Shown: positions 16,498 to 24,412 of the stretch, piece after piece
Position numbering within the stretch: the stretch's first letter is position 1
Layout of the letters: the number at the start of each line of letters is the position of its first letter
Source: Azonexus sp.
GTDB lineage: Bacteria > Pseudomonadota > Gammaproteobacteria > Burkholderiales > Rhodocyclaceae
Assembly: GCA_017983755.1 (NCBI GenBank)
Contig: JAGOAU010000001.1
Span: 186,001-250,000, forward strand
Direction: 5' to 3'
Length of the DNA: 64,000 nt
Position numbers and translations under genes: made by a program
Notes under the pieces: generated by a model
Database searches by the model: none
What the model was told of the DNA's origin: nothing
Seen by the model: only the letters and a program-made list of their open reading frames with translations

Positions 16498-17274
16498 TTA
16501 CTGCTCGACGAATGCTCGTTCAATCACATAATCACCGGCTTCGCCGATATGCGGTGAAATCGTCAAGCCAAAGCCATCAAGCATGGCCGAAATTTCCTTG
16601 AGCATGGCCGGGCTGCCGCAAATCATGCCTCGGTCGGTAGCTGCGTCGATGGGCGGCTCGCCCAAATCGGCAAATAATTTACCTGAAAGGATCAGCTCGG
16701 TCTGGCGCCCTTCGTTGCGAAATGGCTCACGAGTCACCGTCGGGTAATAGACCAACTTTTCACGGATCAGATCGCCGAGGTATTCGTGTTCCTTCAAATC
16801 CTCCTCGATATAGTCGTGGTAAGACAGTTCGTTCGTCCAGCGAACACCATGGATGAGGATGACTTTCTCGAAACGCTCGTAGGTTTCCGGATCGTGAATC
16901 AGACTCATGAACGGTGCCAGGCCAGTGCCGGTGGCAAACATGAATAAACGACGACCCGGCTTGAGGTCGCGCAGAACCAAGGTGCCGGTAGGCTTTTTAC
17001 TGACCAGGAGCGGATCGCCCGGCTTCAGATGTTGCAGACGCGAGGTCAGAGGCCCATCCTGGACTTTGATGCTGAAGAACTCCAAGTGCTCTTCGTAATT
17101 CGCACTGGCAATACTGTAGGCACGCATCAGAGGGCGGCCATTGACTTCCATGCCGATCATTACGAACTGGCCATTGATGAAGCGCAGGGCAGGATTGCGC
17201 GTGGTCCTGAAACTGAACAGGCTGTCATTCCAGTGATGAACGGAGAGAACGGTTTCGGTGATAAAAGAACTCAT
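16498..17274 (-). CDS. fpr: Ferredoxin--NADP+ reductase
   Basis: Fpr moves electrons between NADPH and ferredoxin or flavodoxin using FAD. The 258-residue protein has the FAD-binding motif RAYSIAS at about 50-56, the pyrophosphate-contacting RLQHLKPGD region, the NADP-binding loop FATGTGLAPFMS, and CGSPAMLKE. The C-terminus YVIERAFVEQ is typical of proteobacterial Fpr. Its presence inside a metal-resistance island, between two copies of the cadA promoter region, is unusual; redox stress from metals could explain linkage. The chromosome may hold another copy outside this window. Confidence 0.93.
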   Translation of the reverse strand: MSSFITETVLSVHHWNDSLFSFRTTRNPALRFINGQFVMIGMEVNGRPLMRAYSIASANYEEHLEFFSIKVQDGPLTSRLQHLKPGDPLLVSKKPTGTLVLRDLKPGRRLFMFATGTGLAPFMSLIHDPETYERFEKVILIHGVRWTNELSYHDYIEEDLKEHEYLGDLIREKLVYYPTVTREPFRNEGRQTELILSGKLFADLGEPPIDAATDRGMICGSPAMLKEISAMLDGFGLTISPHIGEAGDYVIERAFVEQ

Positions 17275-17432
17275 GATTGCTGTACTTGGAAAAGTGAAGG
17301 CGGGATTTTATGCCGCCAATTGATTGATAAAATGTGATATTTTTGTTATCTCTTATCGGTTTAATAGATAAATAGCCGAGCCATTTCGGGGAAAATCGCA
17401 GAAAAATTGATTCATGCAGTCCGTACTGCTAT

Positions 17433-17936
17433 TTATTGTGCTGGCGGCATCCACCTGTAATTTTGTTGTTGCATCATCTGATCCATCATTTGCTGTTGCA
17501 TCCCCATGCAGGTTCCCATCATCTGCTGACGGCGGTTCATGGCTTGCGGGGAGGTGTCTTGTGGATTCCACCATCCCTTCCCATGCATACCGCCAACCTT
17601 GCCCTGCCTGTGACCGCCACTGCAGCAGCCCATGTCGTCGCTCATTGTCCCCATCATGATGCTGCAACCGGGCATGCTGTCGGAACCATGCATCATGCGC
17701 ATGCCGTCCTGCATTGCAGTCCAGTGTTCCTGCATCAGTTTCTGACGCAAGGCCGGATCATTCGTTTGCCGCATTTTCTGCATCTGATCCTGCATCAGTT
17801 TCATGTGCGCCTGCATCTGACTTGCATATTCTTGGAAGGCCTTGTCGTCGGGCGCGGGTTTAGGATCTGCACCGTAAGCAACTGGAAAACCAAGAACACT
17901 CAACGCAACCAAGCCAACCACCAATCTGTTTTTCAT
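17433..17936 (-). CDS. Met-rich periplasmic protein, copy 2
   Basis: The 167-residue product has a signal peptide (ending VAYG), a helical region MQDQMQKMRQTNDPALRQKL, MMHGSDSMPGC, then MGCCSGGHRQGKVGGMHGKG and a tail MQQQMMDQMMQQQNYRW. It is paralogous to the protein at 11701-12183 and is predicted to bind soft metal ions in the periplasm. AAGGAG nine bases before the ATG at 17936 supports the start. It lies between fpr and a leftward copy of the MerR-type promoter, whose transcript would cover about 200 bp of leader before reaching it. Confidence 0.8.
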   Translation of the reverse strand: MKNRLVVGLVALSVLGFPVAYGADPKPAPDDKAFQEYASQMQAHMKLMQDQMQKMRQTNDPALRQKLMQEHWTAMQDGMRMMHGSDSMPGCSIMMGTMSDDMGCCSGGHRQGKVGGMHGKGWWNPQDTSPQAMNRRQQMMGTCMGMQQQMMDQMMQQQNYRWMPPAQ

Positions 17937-18155
17937 GATCACCTACTCCTTAGTGAGGTTCGGGGGTAACCGTCCAACCAGGCAAGACGGTTGGTGTAAA
18001 ACGTACGCTTACACAACTCAGAATAGACATCCCGCCAGGCGATTTCATGATCGTTTTACTTGAGCATGTCCGCGACCAGGGAACACGGTTACGTCGCCGC
18101 ATATCGAAAACAAGAGGAAATTACTTTAGGTTCATTTCTTCTCCTAGCCACCTGC
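17937..18155. other. Leader region with a four-codon frame behind a MerR-type promoter
   Basis: Leftward from the promoter at 18156-18186 the sequence reads AGGAGAAGAAATGAACC: a strong ribosome-binding site and an ATG at 18135, but the frame stops after four codons (MNLK) at 18121. No other gene is seen until the Met-rich protein at 17936. The signal-without-gene arrangement looks like the 5' stub of a lost gene. Confidence 0.55.
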
Positions 18156-18197
18156 ATTAGAAACCCTTGAGTGGCTACAGAGTCAAGGGCTTACAAT
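18156..18197 (+). promoter_or_regulatory. Divergent MerR-type promoter/operator upstream of ynfA-merR
   Basis: On the plus strand TTGAGT (18167-18172), a 19-bp spacer and TACAAT (18192-18197) precede ynfA and merR. On the minus strand TTGACT (18181-18186), 19 bp and TCTAAT (18156-18161) point the other way. The arms CCCTTGA and TCAAGGG form a dyad around the overlap. Over about 45 bp the site matches the cadA promoter at 16421 with only a few differences. The regulator encoded downstream probably binds both. Confidence 0.8.
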
Positions 18198-18223
18198 AAC
18201 GAAAAAAGGTAGGAGCGAAAGAG

Positions 18224-18562
18224 ATGCTTGAGTTCGTCAAGGTTCTGGGAATATTCGCCATAACTGCGCTGGCCGAGATTCTCGGTTGTTACCTGCCGTG
18301 GCTGGTGCTGACCCAGCAGCGTTCACCTTTGCTTTTGATTCCCGCCGCTGTTTCCTTGGGGCTCTTTGCCTGGCTGCTGACCTTGCACCCAGGTGCCGCC
18401 GGGCGAATCTACGCCGCCTATGGGGGTGTCTATGTTGCAATTGCCCTGATCTGGCTATGGCGGATCGATGGCGTTGTACCAACCCGATGGGATCTTGTCG
18501 GCAGTGCGGTCACGTTGGCCGGTATGGCGATCATCATGCTCCAACCGCCTAGGTCTGTTTGA
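18224..18562 (+). CDS. ynfA: YnfA family (UPF0060) small membrane protein
   Basis: The 112-residue protein has four predicted transmembrane helices, with family signatures [11 protein letters not shown] near the start and [20 protein letters not shown] in the third helix region. YnfA proteins resemble small multidrug resistance transporters; a transport role is plausible but the physiological substrate is unclear. GGTAGGAGCG provides the ribosome-binding site. The merR gene begins 16 bp later, so the two are cotranscribed from the MerR-type promoter. Confidence 0.9.
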   Translation: MLEFVKVLGIFAITALAEILGCYLPWLVLTQQRSPLLLIPAAVSLGLFAWLLTLHPGAAGRIYAAYGGVYVAIALIWLWRIDGVVPTRWDLVGSAVTLAGMAIIMLQPPRSV

Positions 18563-18578
18563 ACGTCAGGAGACGAAG

Positions 18579-19067
18579 ATGAAAATCGGCGAACTGGCTC
18601 GCCTTGCCGGGGCGAATGTGGAAACGATCCGCTTCTACGAGCGTGATGGGCTGCTGCCAGTACCTGCCCGTAGCGACGGCAACTACCGCATTTATGGGGA
18701 TACCCATGTTCAGCGATTGTTCTTTATTCGGCGTTGTCGCAGTCTGGACATGACGCTGGATGAGATCCGGGTCTTGCTGCACTTCAAGGAGTCACCGCAG
18801 GAGAACTGCGCGGATGTGAATCGACTGCTTGACCGACACATTGGGCACGTCGCCCAACGGATGCAAGAACTCCAGGAGCTGGAGAGGCAGCTAAGGGACC
18901 TGCGTGAGCGGTGTGGCGAGGCGCGGGATGCTGCGCACTGCGGCATTCTTGACGGCTTGTCCCAAGCGATTGTACCTGGCGGCAAGACGGCATCCCACGT
19001 TCAGGGACCAAATCGGCATGCTGCAAACCCCAATGTGGAGAAAGAATATAAAGGCAATCAAAATTGA
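18579..19067 (+). CDS. cadR: MerR-family Cd(II)/Pb(II)-responsive regulator
   Basis: The 162-residue protein starts MKIGELARLAGANVETIRFY, the MerR helix-turn-helix, followed by ERDGLLPVPARSDGNYRIY. A dimerisation helix follows. Cysteines at 77 (ENCADV), 112 and 121 correspond to the metal-binding Cys residues of CadR and PbrR (77, 112 and one in the C-terminal loop). It would twist 19-bp-spaced promoters such as those at 16421 and 18156 to switch on cadA and itself when metal binds. The ATG at 18579 is chosen from the family start; a longer frame overlaps ynfA. The tail after residue 130 is poorly conserved. Confidence 0.92.
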   Translation: MKIGELARLAGANVETIRFYERDGLLPVPARSDGNYRIYGDTHVQRLFFIRRCRSLDMTLDEIRVLLHFKESPQENCADVNRLLDRHIGHVAQRMQELQELERQLRDLRERCGEARDAAHCGILDGLSQAIVPGGKTASHVQGPNRHAANPNVEKEYKGNQN

Positions 19068-19620
19068 TGACTTTGCATATCGTATGGTTTATACCGTTGT
19101 TTGTAATTTCCTCTAATTCAAGCAACCATTCAGTCACCACTCCAAGTCAACGTCGGCAACTGTCGCAATAACGGTTATTCATTCCAGCCAACGCCACAGG
19201 CAGCTTTGGTCGAGTTGTTCGTGTAGGCCGTGTGGCAAGTTCAAGAGAGAAGCGGTCGCTCGAATGACAGCTCTGTCTCAGGAACGAACGGCAACAGTTG
19301 GCCGTTAGCACCAGTTGGCGACGTCGCCGTTAAGCTGCCGTTGGGAAAACGGTAAGTATTTGGATGTCGGCATACAAGGATACAACCCCGAATAATAGCC
19401 TTCTCTGCCTCCTCGGCATGACCGACGTCGAGGGTCTGGCAATGAGCGACGCCGAAGCGCAGATTGCCGCGCCAGCCTGAGGCCGGCAGCAGGTGCAAAA
19501 TGGCCCGGACGCTCCTCGCGGGATTGAAGGCAAGAAGCATTCGGAACGGTAAATCCTGAGGACTGGAACGCCGTGGCTCGGCCGTTGTCAATCTGGAGAA
19601 TTCCCCAGGGGGGTTTAGTC
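19068..19620. other. 553-bp stretch at the right edge of the island, no convincing gene
   Basis: Open frames on the minus strand here lack good ribosome-binding sites and recognisable motifs, so no gene is called. The left part (to about 19200) is AT-rich, the right part GC-rich, suggesting a junction between acquired and resident DNA near 19200. The segment at 19240-19360 resembles scrambled non-coding filler with many short GCCG/CGGT inversions. Confidence 0.45.
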
Positions 19621-19938
19621 ATGCAAGAACGAGAATTGTCGCCGGTCTTTTACCGCTATTTTTTCTTCGGCTGGCTATTCCGCGACGCCGCCCGGGGCAG
19701 TCTGTCCGAGCGCCGAGCGGCGTGGCGCCACAACCTGGTTCAAGCGCGCTGGCTGCCGACCTATCTGCGGCGCTGGCTGACGCTGAGCGCACTGTTCTTC
19801 TCGGGCGGCGTCGGCGCAGAAGCCATCGGCGGCGTCTGGTCGTGTGCCGCGTGCTTCGTTCTCTTTTCGTCGGCGCTGCCGGTGGTCTCGGTCATCATCG
19901 TCGCCATGCTCGGCTTCCGCTATTTGCCGAGCCCCTGA
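19621..19938 (+). CDS. Small hypothetical membrane protein
   Basis: The 105-residue product has an Arg-rich N-terminal half (FRDAARGSLSERRAAWRHN, YLRRWL) and a hydrophobic C-terminal half with one or two transmembrane helices (LTLSALFFSGGVG; VLFSSALPVVSVIIVAMLGF). It has a G-rich run before the ATG as ribosome-binding site. No family is recognised. Codon use matches the high-GC host, so it may be a resident gene at the island edge. Confidence 0.6.
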   Translation: MQERELSPVFYRYFFFGWLFRDAARGSLSERRAAWRHNLVQARWLPTYLRRWLTLSALFFSGGVGAEAIGGVWSCAACFVLFSSALPVVSVIIVAMLGFRYLPSP

Positions 19939-20234
19939 ACTGCTGCTCGGCGGGCGCTCAGTGTGAATCGCCAGTCTTTCTTGGACAGGTCTGATCGTCT
20001 GTTTGGCAACTGAACCTGCCGTATTGCGCTACGGGTCTGAGCGGCGGGAAGGGTCGAGCTAGAGACAGCCAGTCCGAATATCTGGGGGGCCGTATTGGGA
20101 TCAGAAAATGGCCAGCCTGTTGGCGGATGTTATCCGCCGATTTGGGTCACAATTCAGCATCCGGGCCACCCCCGAAAATCCGGCGAACAAGGTTTGACGT
20201 ATCATCAGGCGCTTACCCCCAACACCGCCGAACC
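19939..20234. other. 296-bp intergenic region upstream of pepN
   Basis: It contains a perfect hairpin, GGCGGAT-GTT-ATCCGCC at 20122-20138. No clear promoter consensus was found, but a pepN promoter must lie here or further left. No gene is evident. Confidence 0.45.
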
Positions 20235-22841
20235 ATGAAAACCGATACCCCGCAGACCGTTTATCTCAAGGACTACACCCCGCCCGCCTTCCTGGTCGAC
20301 ACGGTCGACCTCGATTTCGTCATCGAAACCGGCGCCACGACCGTCACGGCGACGCTGGCGCTGCGCCACAACCCGGCCGTCGGCACCCAGCCGCTGGTGC
20401 TCGACGGCGATGAGCTGGAAACCCTGTCGGTTGCGGTCGACGGCCGGAAAGTGCCGTTTTTGGCGACCGACAACACGCTGACCATCGCCGACGTGCCCGA
20501 CGCCTTCACCTTGCAGACCGTCGTCCGTATCCGGCCCGAGACGAACACCCGCCTCTCCGGCCTCTACCGTTCCCGGGACGGCTATTTCACGCAATGCGAG
20601 GCGCAGGGTTTCCGCCGCATCACCTGGTTCCTCGACCGCCCGGACGTGATGTCGACCTATACCGTCACGCTACACGCCGACAAGGCCACGCTGCCGGTGC
20701 TGCTGGCCAACGGCAACCCGGTCGCCGCCGGCGACGAGCCGCATGGCCGCCACTGGGCGAAATGGAACGATCCGTTCAGGAAGCCGGCCTACCTGTTCGC
20801 CATCGTTGCCGGCAAGCTGGACGGCCTGTTCGACAGCTTCACCACCGCCTCCGGCCGCAGCGTACAGCTCGCCATCTACGTCGAGCCGGGCAAGCTCGAC
20901 CAATGCCCGCACGCCATGGCCGCGCTGCAAAAATCGATGAAGTGGGATGAGGAGCGCTTCGGCCTCGAATGCGACCTCGACCATTACATGATTGTCGCCG
21001 TCGGCGACTTCAACATGGGCGCCATGGAGAACAAGGGCCTCAACATCTTCAACACGAAATACGTGCTGGCGCGCAGCGACGTCGCCACCGACGTCGACTT
21101 CGAGAACATCGACCGCGTCGTCGCCCACGAATACTTCCACAACTGGACCGGCAACCGCGTCACCTGCCGCGACTGGTTCCAGCTGTCGCTGAAAGAAGGT
21201 CTGACCGTCTTCCGCGACCAGGAATTCGGCGCCGACCTGCACAACCGTTCCATCGCCCGCATCCGCGAGGTGCGCGGCCTGCGCGCCGGGCAGTTCCCGG
21301 AAGACGCCGGACCGATGTCGCACCCGGTGCGCCCATCCTCCTTCGTCGAGATCAACAATTTCTATACGGCGACCGTCTATGAAAAGGGCGCCGAAGTCAT
21401 CCGCATGATCCAGACGCTGATCGGCCGCGACGGCTTCCGCCGGGGCATGGACGAGTATTTCCACCGCCATGACGGGCAGGCCGTCACCTGCGAGGATTTT
21501 GTCGCGGCGATGGCCGCTGCCTCGGGATTCGACTTCACGCAGTTCATGCGCTGGTACAACCAGCCCGGGACGCCGCATGTTGCGGTCGACGGCCATTTCG
21601 ATGCCGAAACCAGGACCTACACGCTGACCTGCAGGCAATCCAATCCGCGCGCCTCCGACGATGCGCCCTACCTGATCCCGATCCGCGTGGCGCTGTTCAC
21701 CGAGCATGGCGAGCCCGTCGCCGGCAGCGAGCGCCTGCTGCAACTCACCGCCAACACGCAGTCCTTCGTCTTCAACGACATCGCCGCCGAACCGACGCCT
21801 TCCCTGCTGCGCGATTTCTCGGCGCCGGTTTATCTCGACTTCGACTACACACCGGAACAACTGACCCTGCTGCTGGCGCACGAAAGCGACCCGTTCAACG
21901 CCTGGGAAGCCGGCCAGCGCCTCGCCTCGACGCTGATCCTCGACGCCACGGCGGCGATCGCCGCCGGCCAGGTTCCGGTCTGGCCGGCCAGCTTCGCCGA
22001 CGCCGCCCGCCGCCTGCTGCAAACCCAGGCCGAACGCGGCGCCGCCTTCGTCGCCGAAGCGCTGACCCTGCCCGGCGAAGCGACGCTGGCGGAAGCGCTT
22101 GACGAAGTGAATCCGGACGCCCTGCACGCCGCCCGCAACACCCTGCGCCGCCATCTCGCCGAGCAGCTCGCCGGCGAGTTCACCGGCCTTTACGCCGAGC
22201 TGGCCCCGAATGCGCCCTACGCGCCGAGCAGCGAACAGGCCGGCCGCCGCGCCCTGCGCAACGTCTGCCTCGGCTATCTGCTCGAACTCGACACGCCGGC
22301 CACCCGCCAGCTGGCGCTGCAACAGTTCCGCAACGCCGACAATATGACCGACCAGTTCGCCGCGCTGGCGGCGCTGGCCAACGTCAATGCTGCCGATTGC
22401 CCGGAACGCGAGACGGCGCTGGCCGATTTCTATGCCCGCTGGCAGCAGGAAGCGCTGGTGGTCGACAAGTGGCTGGCCGCGCAATCGACCAGCCGCCGGC
22501 CGGACACGCTGGCCACGGTGAAGGCGCTGACCGCCCACCCGGCCTTCGACATCGGCAACCCGAACAAGGTCTATGCGCTGATCCGCGCCTTCGGCGCCAA
22601 CCTGCCGCGCTTCAACGCCGCCGACGGCAGCGGCTACGCCTTCATCGCCGACCGCATCCTCGACCTGCACGACCGCAACCCGCAGGTCGCCTCGCGCCTC
22701 GCCCGCTGCTTCGACCGCTGGAAGAAATTCGACGCCGGCCGCCAGGCGCACGCCCGCGCCGCGCTGGAACGCATCCGCGGCCATGAAGGCCTGTCGCGCG
22801 ACGTGCTGGAGGTCGTGACGCGAGCGTTGGGCAGCGCATGA
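20235..22841 (+). CDS. pepN: Aminopeptidase N (M1 family)
   Basis: PepN removes N-terminal residues from peptides in the cytoplasm using one zinc ion. The 868-residue protein has GAMEN (exopeptidase motif), the zinc site HEYFHNWTGNR with His298, Glu299 and His302, and the third ligand Glu321 in LKEGLTVFRDQEF. Length and positions match E. coli PepN almost exactly (His297, His301, Glu320). The family start MKTDTPQTVYLKDYTPPAF selects the ATG at 20235 rather than the longer frame. The stop overlaps the phosphoesterase gene start by 4 bp. Confidence 0.97.
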   Translation: MKTDTPQTVYLKDYTPPAFLVDTVDLDFVIETGATTVTATLALRHNPAVGTQPLVLDGDELETLSVAVDGRKVPFLATDNTLTIADVPDAFTLQTVVRIRPETNTRLSGLYRSRDGYFTQCEAQGFRRITWFLDRPDVMSTYTVTLHADKATLPVLLANGNPVAAGDEPHGRHWAKWNDPFRKPAYLFAIVAGKLDGLFDSFTTASGRSVQLAIYVEPGKLDQCPHAMAALQKSMKWDEERFGLECDLDHYMIVAVGDFNMGAMENKGLNIFNTKYVLARSDVATDVDFENIDRVVAHEYFHNWTGNRVTCRDWFQLSLKEGLTVFRDQEFGADLHNRSIARIREVRGLRAGQFPEDAGPMSHPVRPSSFVEINNFYTATVYEKGAEVIRMIQTLIGRDGFRRGMDEYFHRHDGQAVTCEDFVAAMAAASGFDFTQFMRWYNQPGTPHVAVDGHFDAETRTYTLTCRQSNPRASDDAPYLIPIRVALFTEHGEPVAGSERLLQLTANTQSFVFNDIAAEPTPSLLRDFSAPVYLDFDYTPEQLTLLLAHESDPFNAWEAGQRLASTLILDATAAIAAGQVPVWPASFADAARRLLQTQAERGAAFVAEALTLPGEATLAEALDEVNPDALHAARNTLRRHLAEQLAGEFTGLYAELAPNAPYAPSSEQAGRRALRNVCLGYLLELDTPATRQLALQQFRNADNMTDQFAALAALANVNAADCPERETALADFYARWQQEALVVDKWLAAQSTSRRPDTLATVKALTAHPAFDIGNPNKVYALIRAFGANLPRFNAADGSGYAFIADRILDLHDRNPQVASRLARCFDRWKKFDAGRQAHARAALERIRGHEGLSRDVLEVVTRALGSA

Positions 22842-23626
22842 AAGTCGTCCAGCTCAGCGACCTGCACCTGACCGCCGGCGGCGAACCGCTGTTCGGCAGT
22901 TCGCCGCGCGAACGCCTTGAGCTGGCCATCGACAGCATCCTGCAAAGCCATGCCGACGCCGATTTCTGCCTGCTAACCGGCGATCTCGCCGATGCCGGCA
23001 GCGATGCGGCCTATGCCGCGCTGGCCGACGCACTGCGCCGGCTACCGATGCCGGCTTTCCTGCTGCCCGGCAACCACGACAGCCGGGCGGCGCTACGGCG
23101 CCAGTTTCCGCAACTGCCCGCCGACGGCGAGTTCATGCAAGCGGCGATCGACAACCCGGCCGGGCGCTTCCTGCTGCTCGATACTGTCGAAGCCGGCGCC
23201 CCGTGGGGCAGCTACTGTGCCGAACGCCGGGAATGGCTGACGCTGCAGTTGGCCGCGGCCGGCGACCTGCCGCTGTATATCGCGATGCACCACCCGCCGC
23301 TGGCGCTCGGCATCCCGTCGATGGACCAGTTCGCACTGCGCGATGCGGAGGCCTTCTGGGCGGTCATCGCGCCGCACCGGGCGCAGATCCGCCACCTGTT
23401 CTTCGGCCACCTGCACCGGCCGATCGGCGGCAGCTGGCGCGGCATCCCGTTTTCCTGCATCAGTTCGCCGAACCACCAGGTCGCGCTCGATCTGGCGACG
23501 TTTCGCGGCGACCAGGTGCCCGGCTGCCGTGAGCCGGCCGGTTACGCGGTGATCCTGATCGACGCCGACCGCGTCGTCGTGCATCACCAGCAGTTGTTCA
23601 ACGGTGAAACCAGCTTCTGGTTGTGA
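22838..23626 (+). CDS. Calcineurin-like metallophosphoesterase, CpdA-like
   Basis: The 262-residue protein carries the five metal-ligand blocks of the calcineurin-like fold in order: DLHLT (7-11), GDLAD (47-51), GNHD (about 77-80), HHPP (about 150) and GHLHRP (about 194). The arrangement is that of CpdA-type 3',5'-cyclic-AMP phosphodiesterases, but related members act on other phosphodiesters. It overlaps pepN by 4 bp and ends 10 bp from the convergent algR. If it hydrolyses cAMP, it could influence the kinase with a cyclic-nucleotide domain encoded at 26828. Confidence 0.85.
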   Translation: MKVVQLSDLHLTAGGEPLFGSSPRERLELAIDSILQSHADADFCLLTGDLADAGSDAAYAALADALRRLPMPAFLLPGNHDSRAALRRQFPQLPADGEFMQAAIDNPAGRFLLLDTVEAGAPWGSYCAERREWLTLQLAAAGDLPLYIAMHHPPLALGIPSMDQFALRDAEAFWAVIAPHRAQIRHLFFGHLHRPIGGSWRGIPFSCISSPNHQVALDLATFRGDQVPGCREPAGYAVILIDADRVVVHHQQLFNGETSFWL

Positions 23627-23635
23627 CGCGGCGAT

Positions 23636-24412
23636 TCAGCCAGTCAGCGCCGCCTTGGCCGGCGCCCACTGCCGGCGGCTGACCGGCAGCTTGTCGGGGA
23701 CGCCGCGCAGCAGTGCCCAGCCGTAGGCTTCGACATCGTCGCCCGCCGCCTTCTCGAAGCCGGCCAGCGCCGCCTTGGCAACCAGGACCGCGCGATGCAG
23801 GCGCATGAAGCGGTCGGCGAATTCCCCTTCGAGATGGGTCAGCGCCTCGTCGAGCAGGTATTCGCGGTCGACGGTGCGGGCGGTGACATATTTGGTGTCT
23901 GCCTTGAAATACAGCACCTCGGCGACCGGCACCAGCAGCAGGCGGCCGCGTTCGTGGCAGGAGAGGTGGGTGCGCCCGCCGCCGCGCACTTCGCGGCCGA
24001 TGCCAGCGAGCAGCGCGGGATCGGGATGCGGCGCCGCCACGGCCTTCTGCAGCGCGGTCAGCAGGCGCTGGGTACGCACCGGCTTGAGCAGGTAGTCGAG
24101 CGCGTTGAGTTCGAAAGCCTGGACCGCGTAATTGTCGTAGGCGGTGGTGAAGATGACGGCCGGCGGCTGCTCGAAAGCGCCGAGGTGGCCGGCCAGTTCG
24201 ATGCCATCCATGCCCGGCATGCGGATGTCGGCGAGGACAACATCGACCGGATGCTGGCGCAGGAACTCGAGCGCCGCCAGGCCGTTGCCGGCCTCGCCGA
24301 CGACCTCGGTGGCGAACTGGACGGCGATGTCGGCCAGCAACTCGCGCAGGCGGGAACGCGCCAGCGGTTCGTCGTCGACCAGGAGGATCTTTAGCGGCTT
24401 GTCGTGCGGCAT
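23636..24412 (-). CDS. algR: LytTR-family response regulator, AlgR-like
   Basis: The 258-residue protein has a receiver domain (ILLVDDEPLARSRL, phospho-acceptor Asp62 in ADIRMPGMDG, Lys in LLKPVRTQRL) and a C-terminal LytTR DNA-binding domain (about 150-255; ILxFKAD-type strand LYFKADTKYVTA and FMRLHRAVLV). AlgR-type regulators control envelope, motility or alginate functions. It overlaps algZ by 22 bp. In Pseudomonas and many betaproteobacteria hemC follows algR directly; here a convergent phosphodiesterase gene does. Confidence 0.93.
   Translation of the reverse strand: MPHDKPLKILLVDDEPLARSRLRELLADIAVQFATEVVGEAGNGLAALEFLRQHPVDVVLADIRMPGMDGIELAGHLGAFEQPPAVIFTTAYDNYAVQAFELNALDYLLKPVRTQRLLTALQKAVAAPHPDPALLAGIGREVRGGGRTHLSCHERGRLLLVPVAEVLYFKADTKYVTARTVDREYLLDEALTHLEGEFADRFMRLHRAVLVAKAALAGFEKAAGDDVEAYGWALLRGVPDKLPVSRRQWAPAKAALTG

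Noticed and set aside
20670-22784. A 704-codon open frame antisense to pepN
   Set aside because: It is a shadow of high-GC codon bias in pepN. Its product is Arg/Gly/Val-rich without domains, and the pepN frame has full family motifs.
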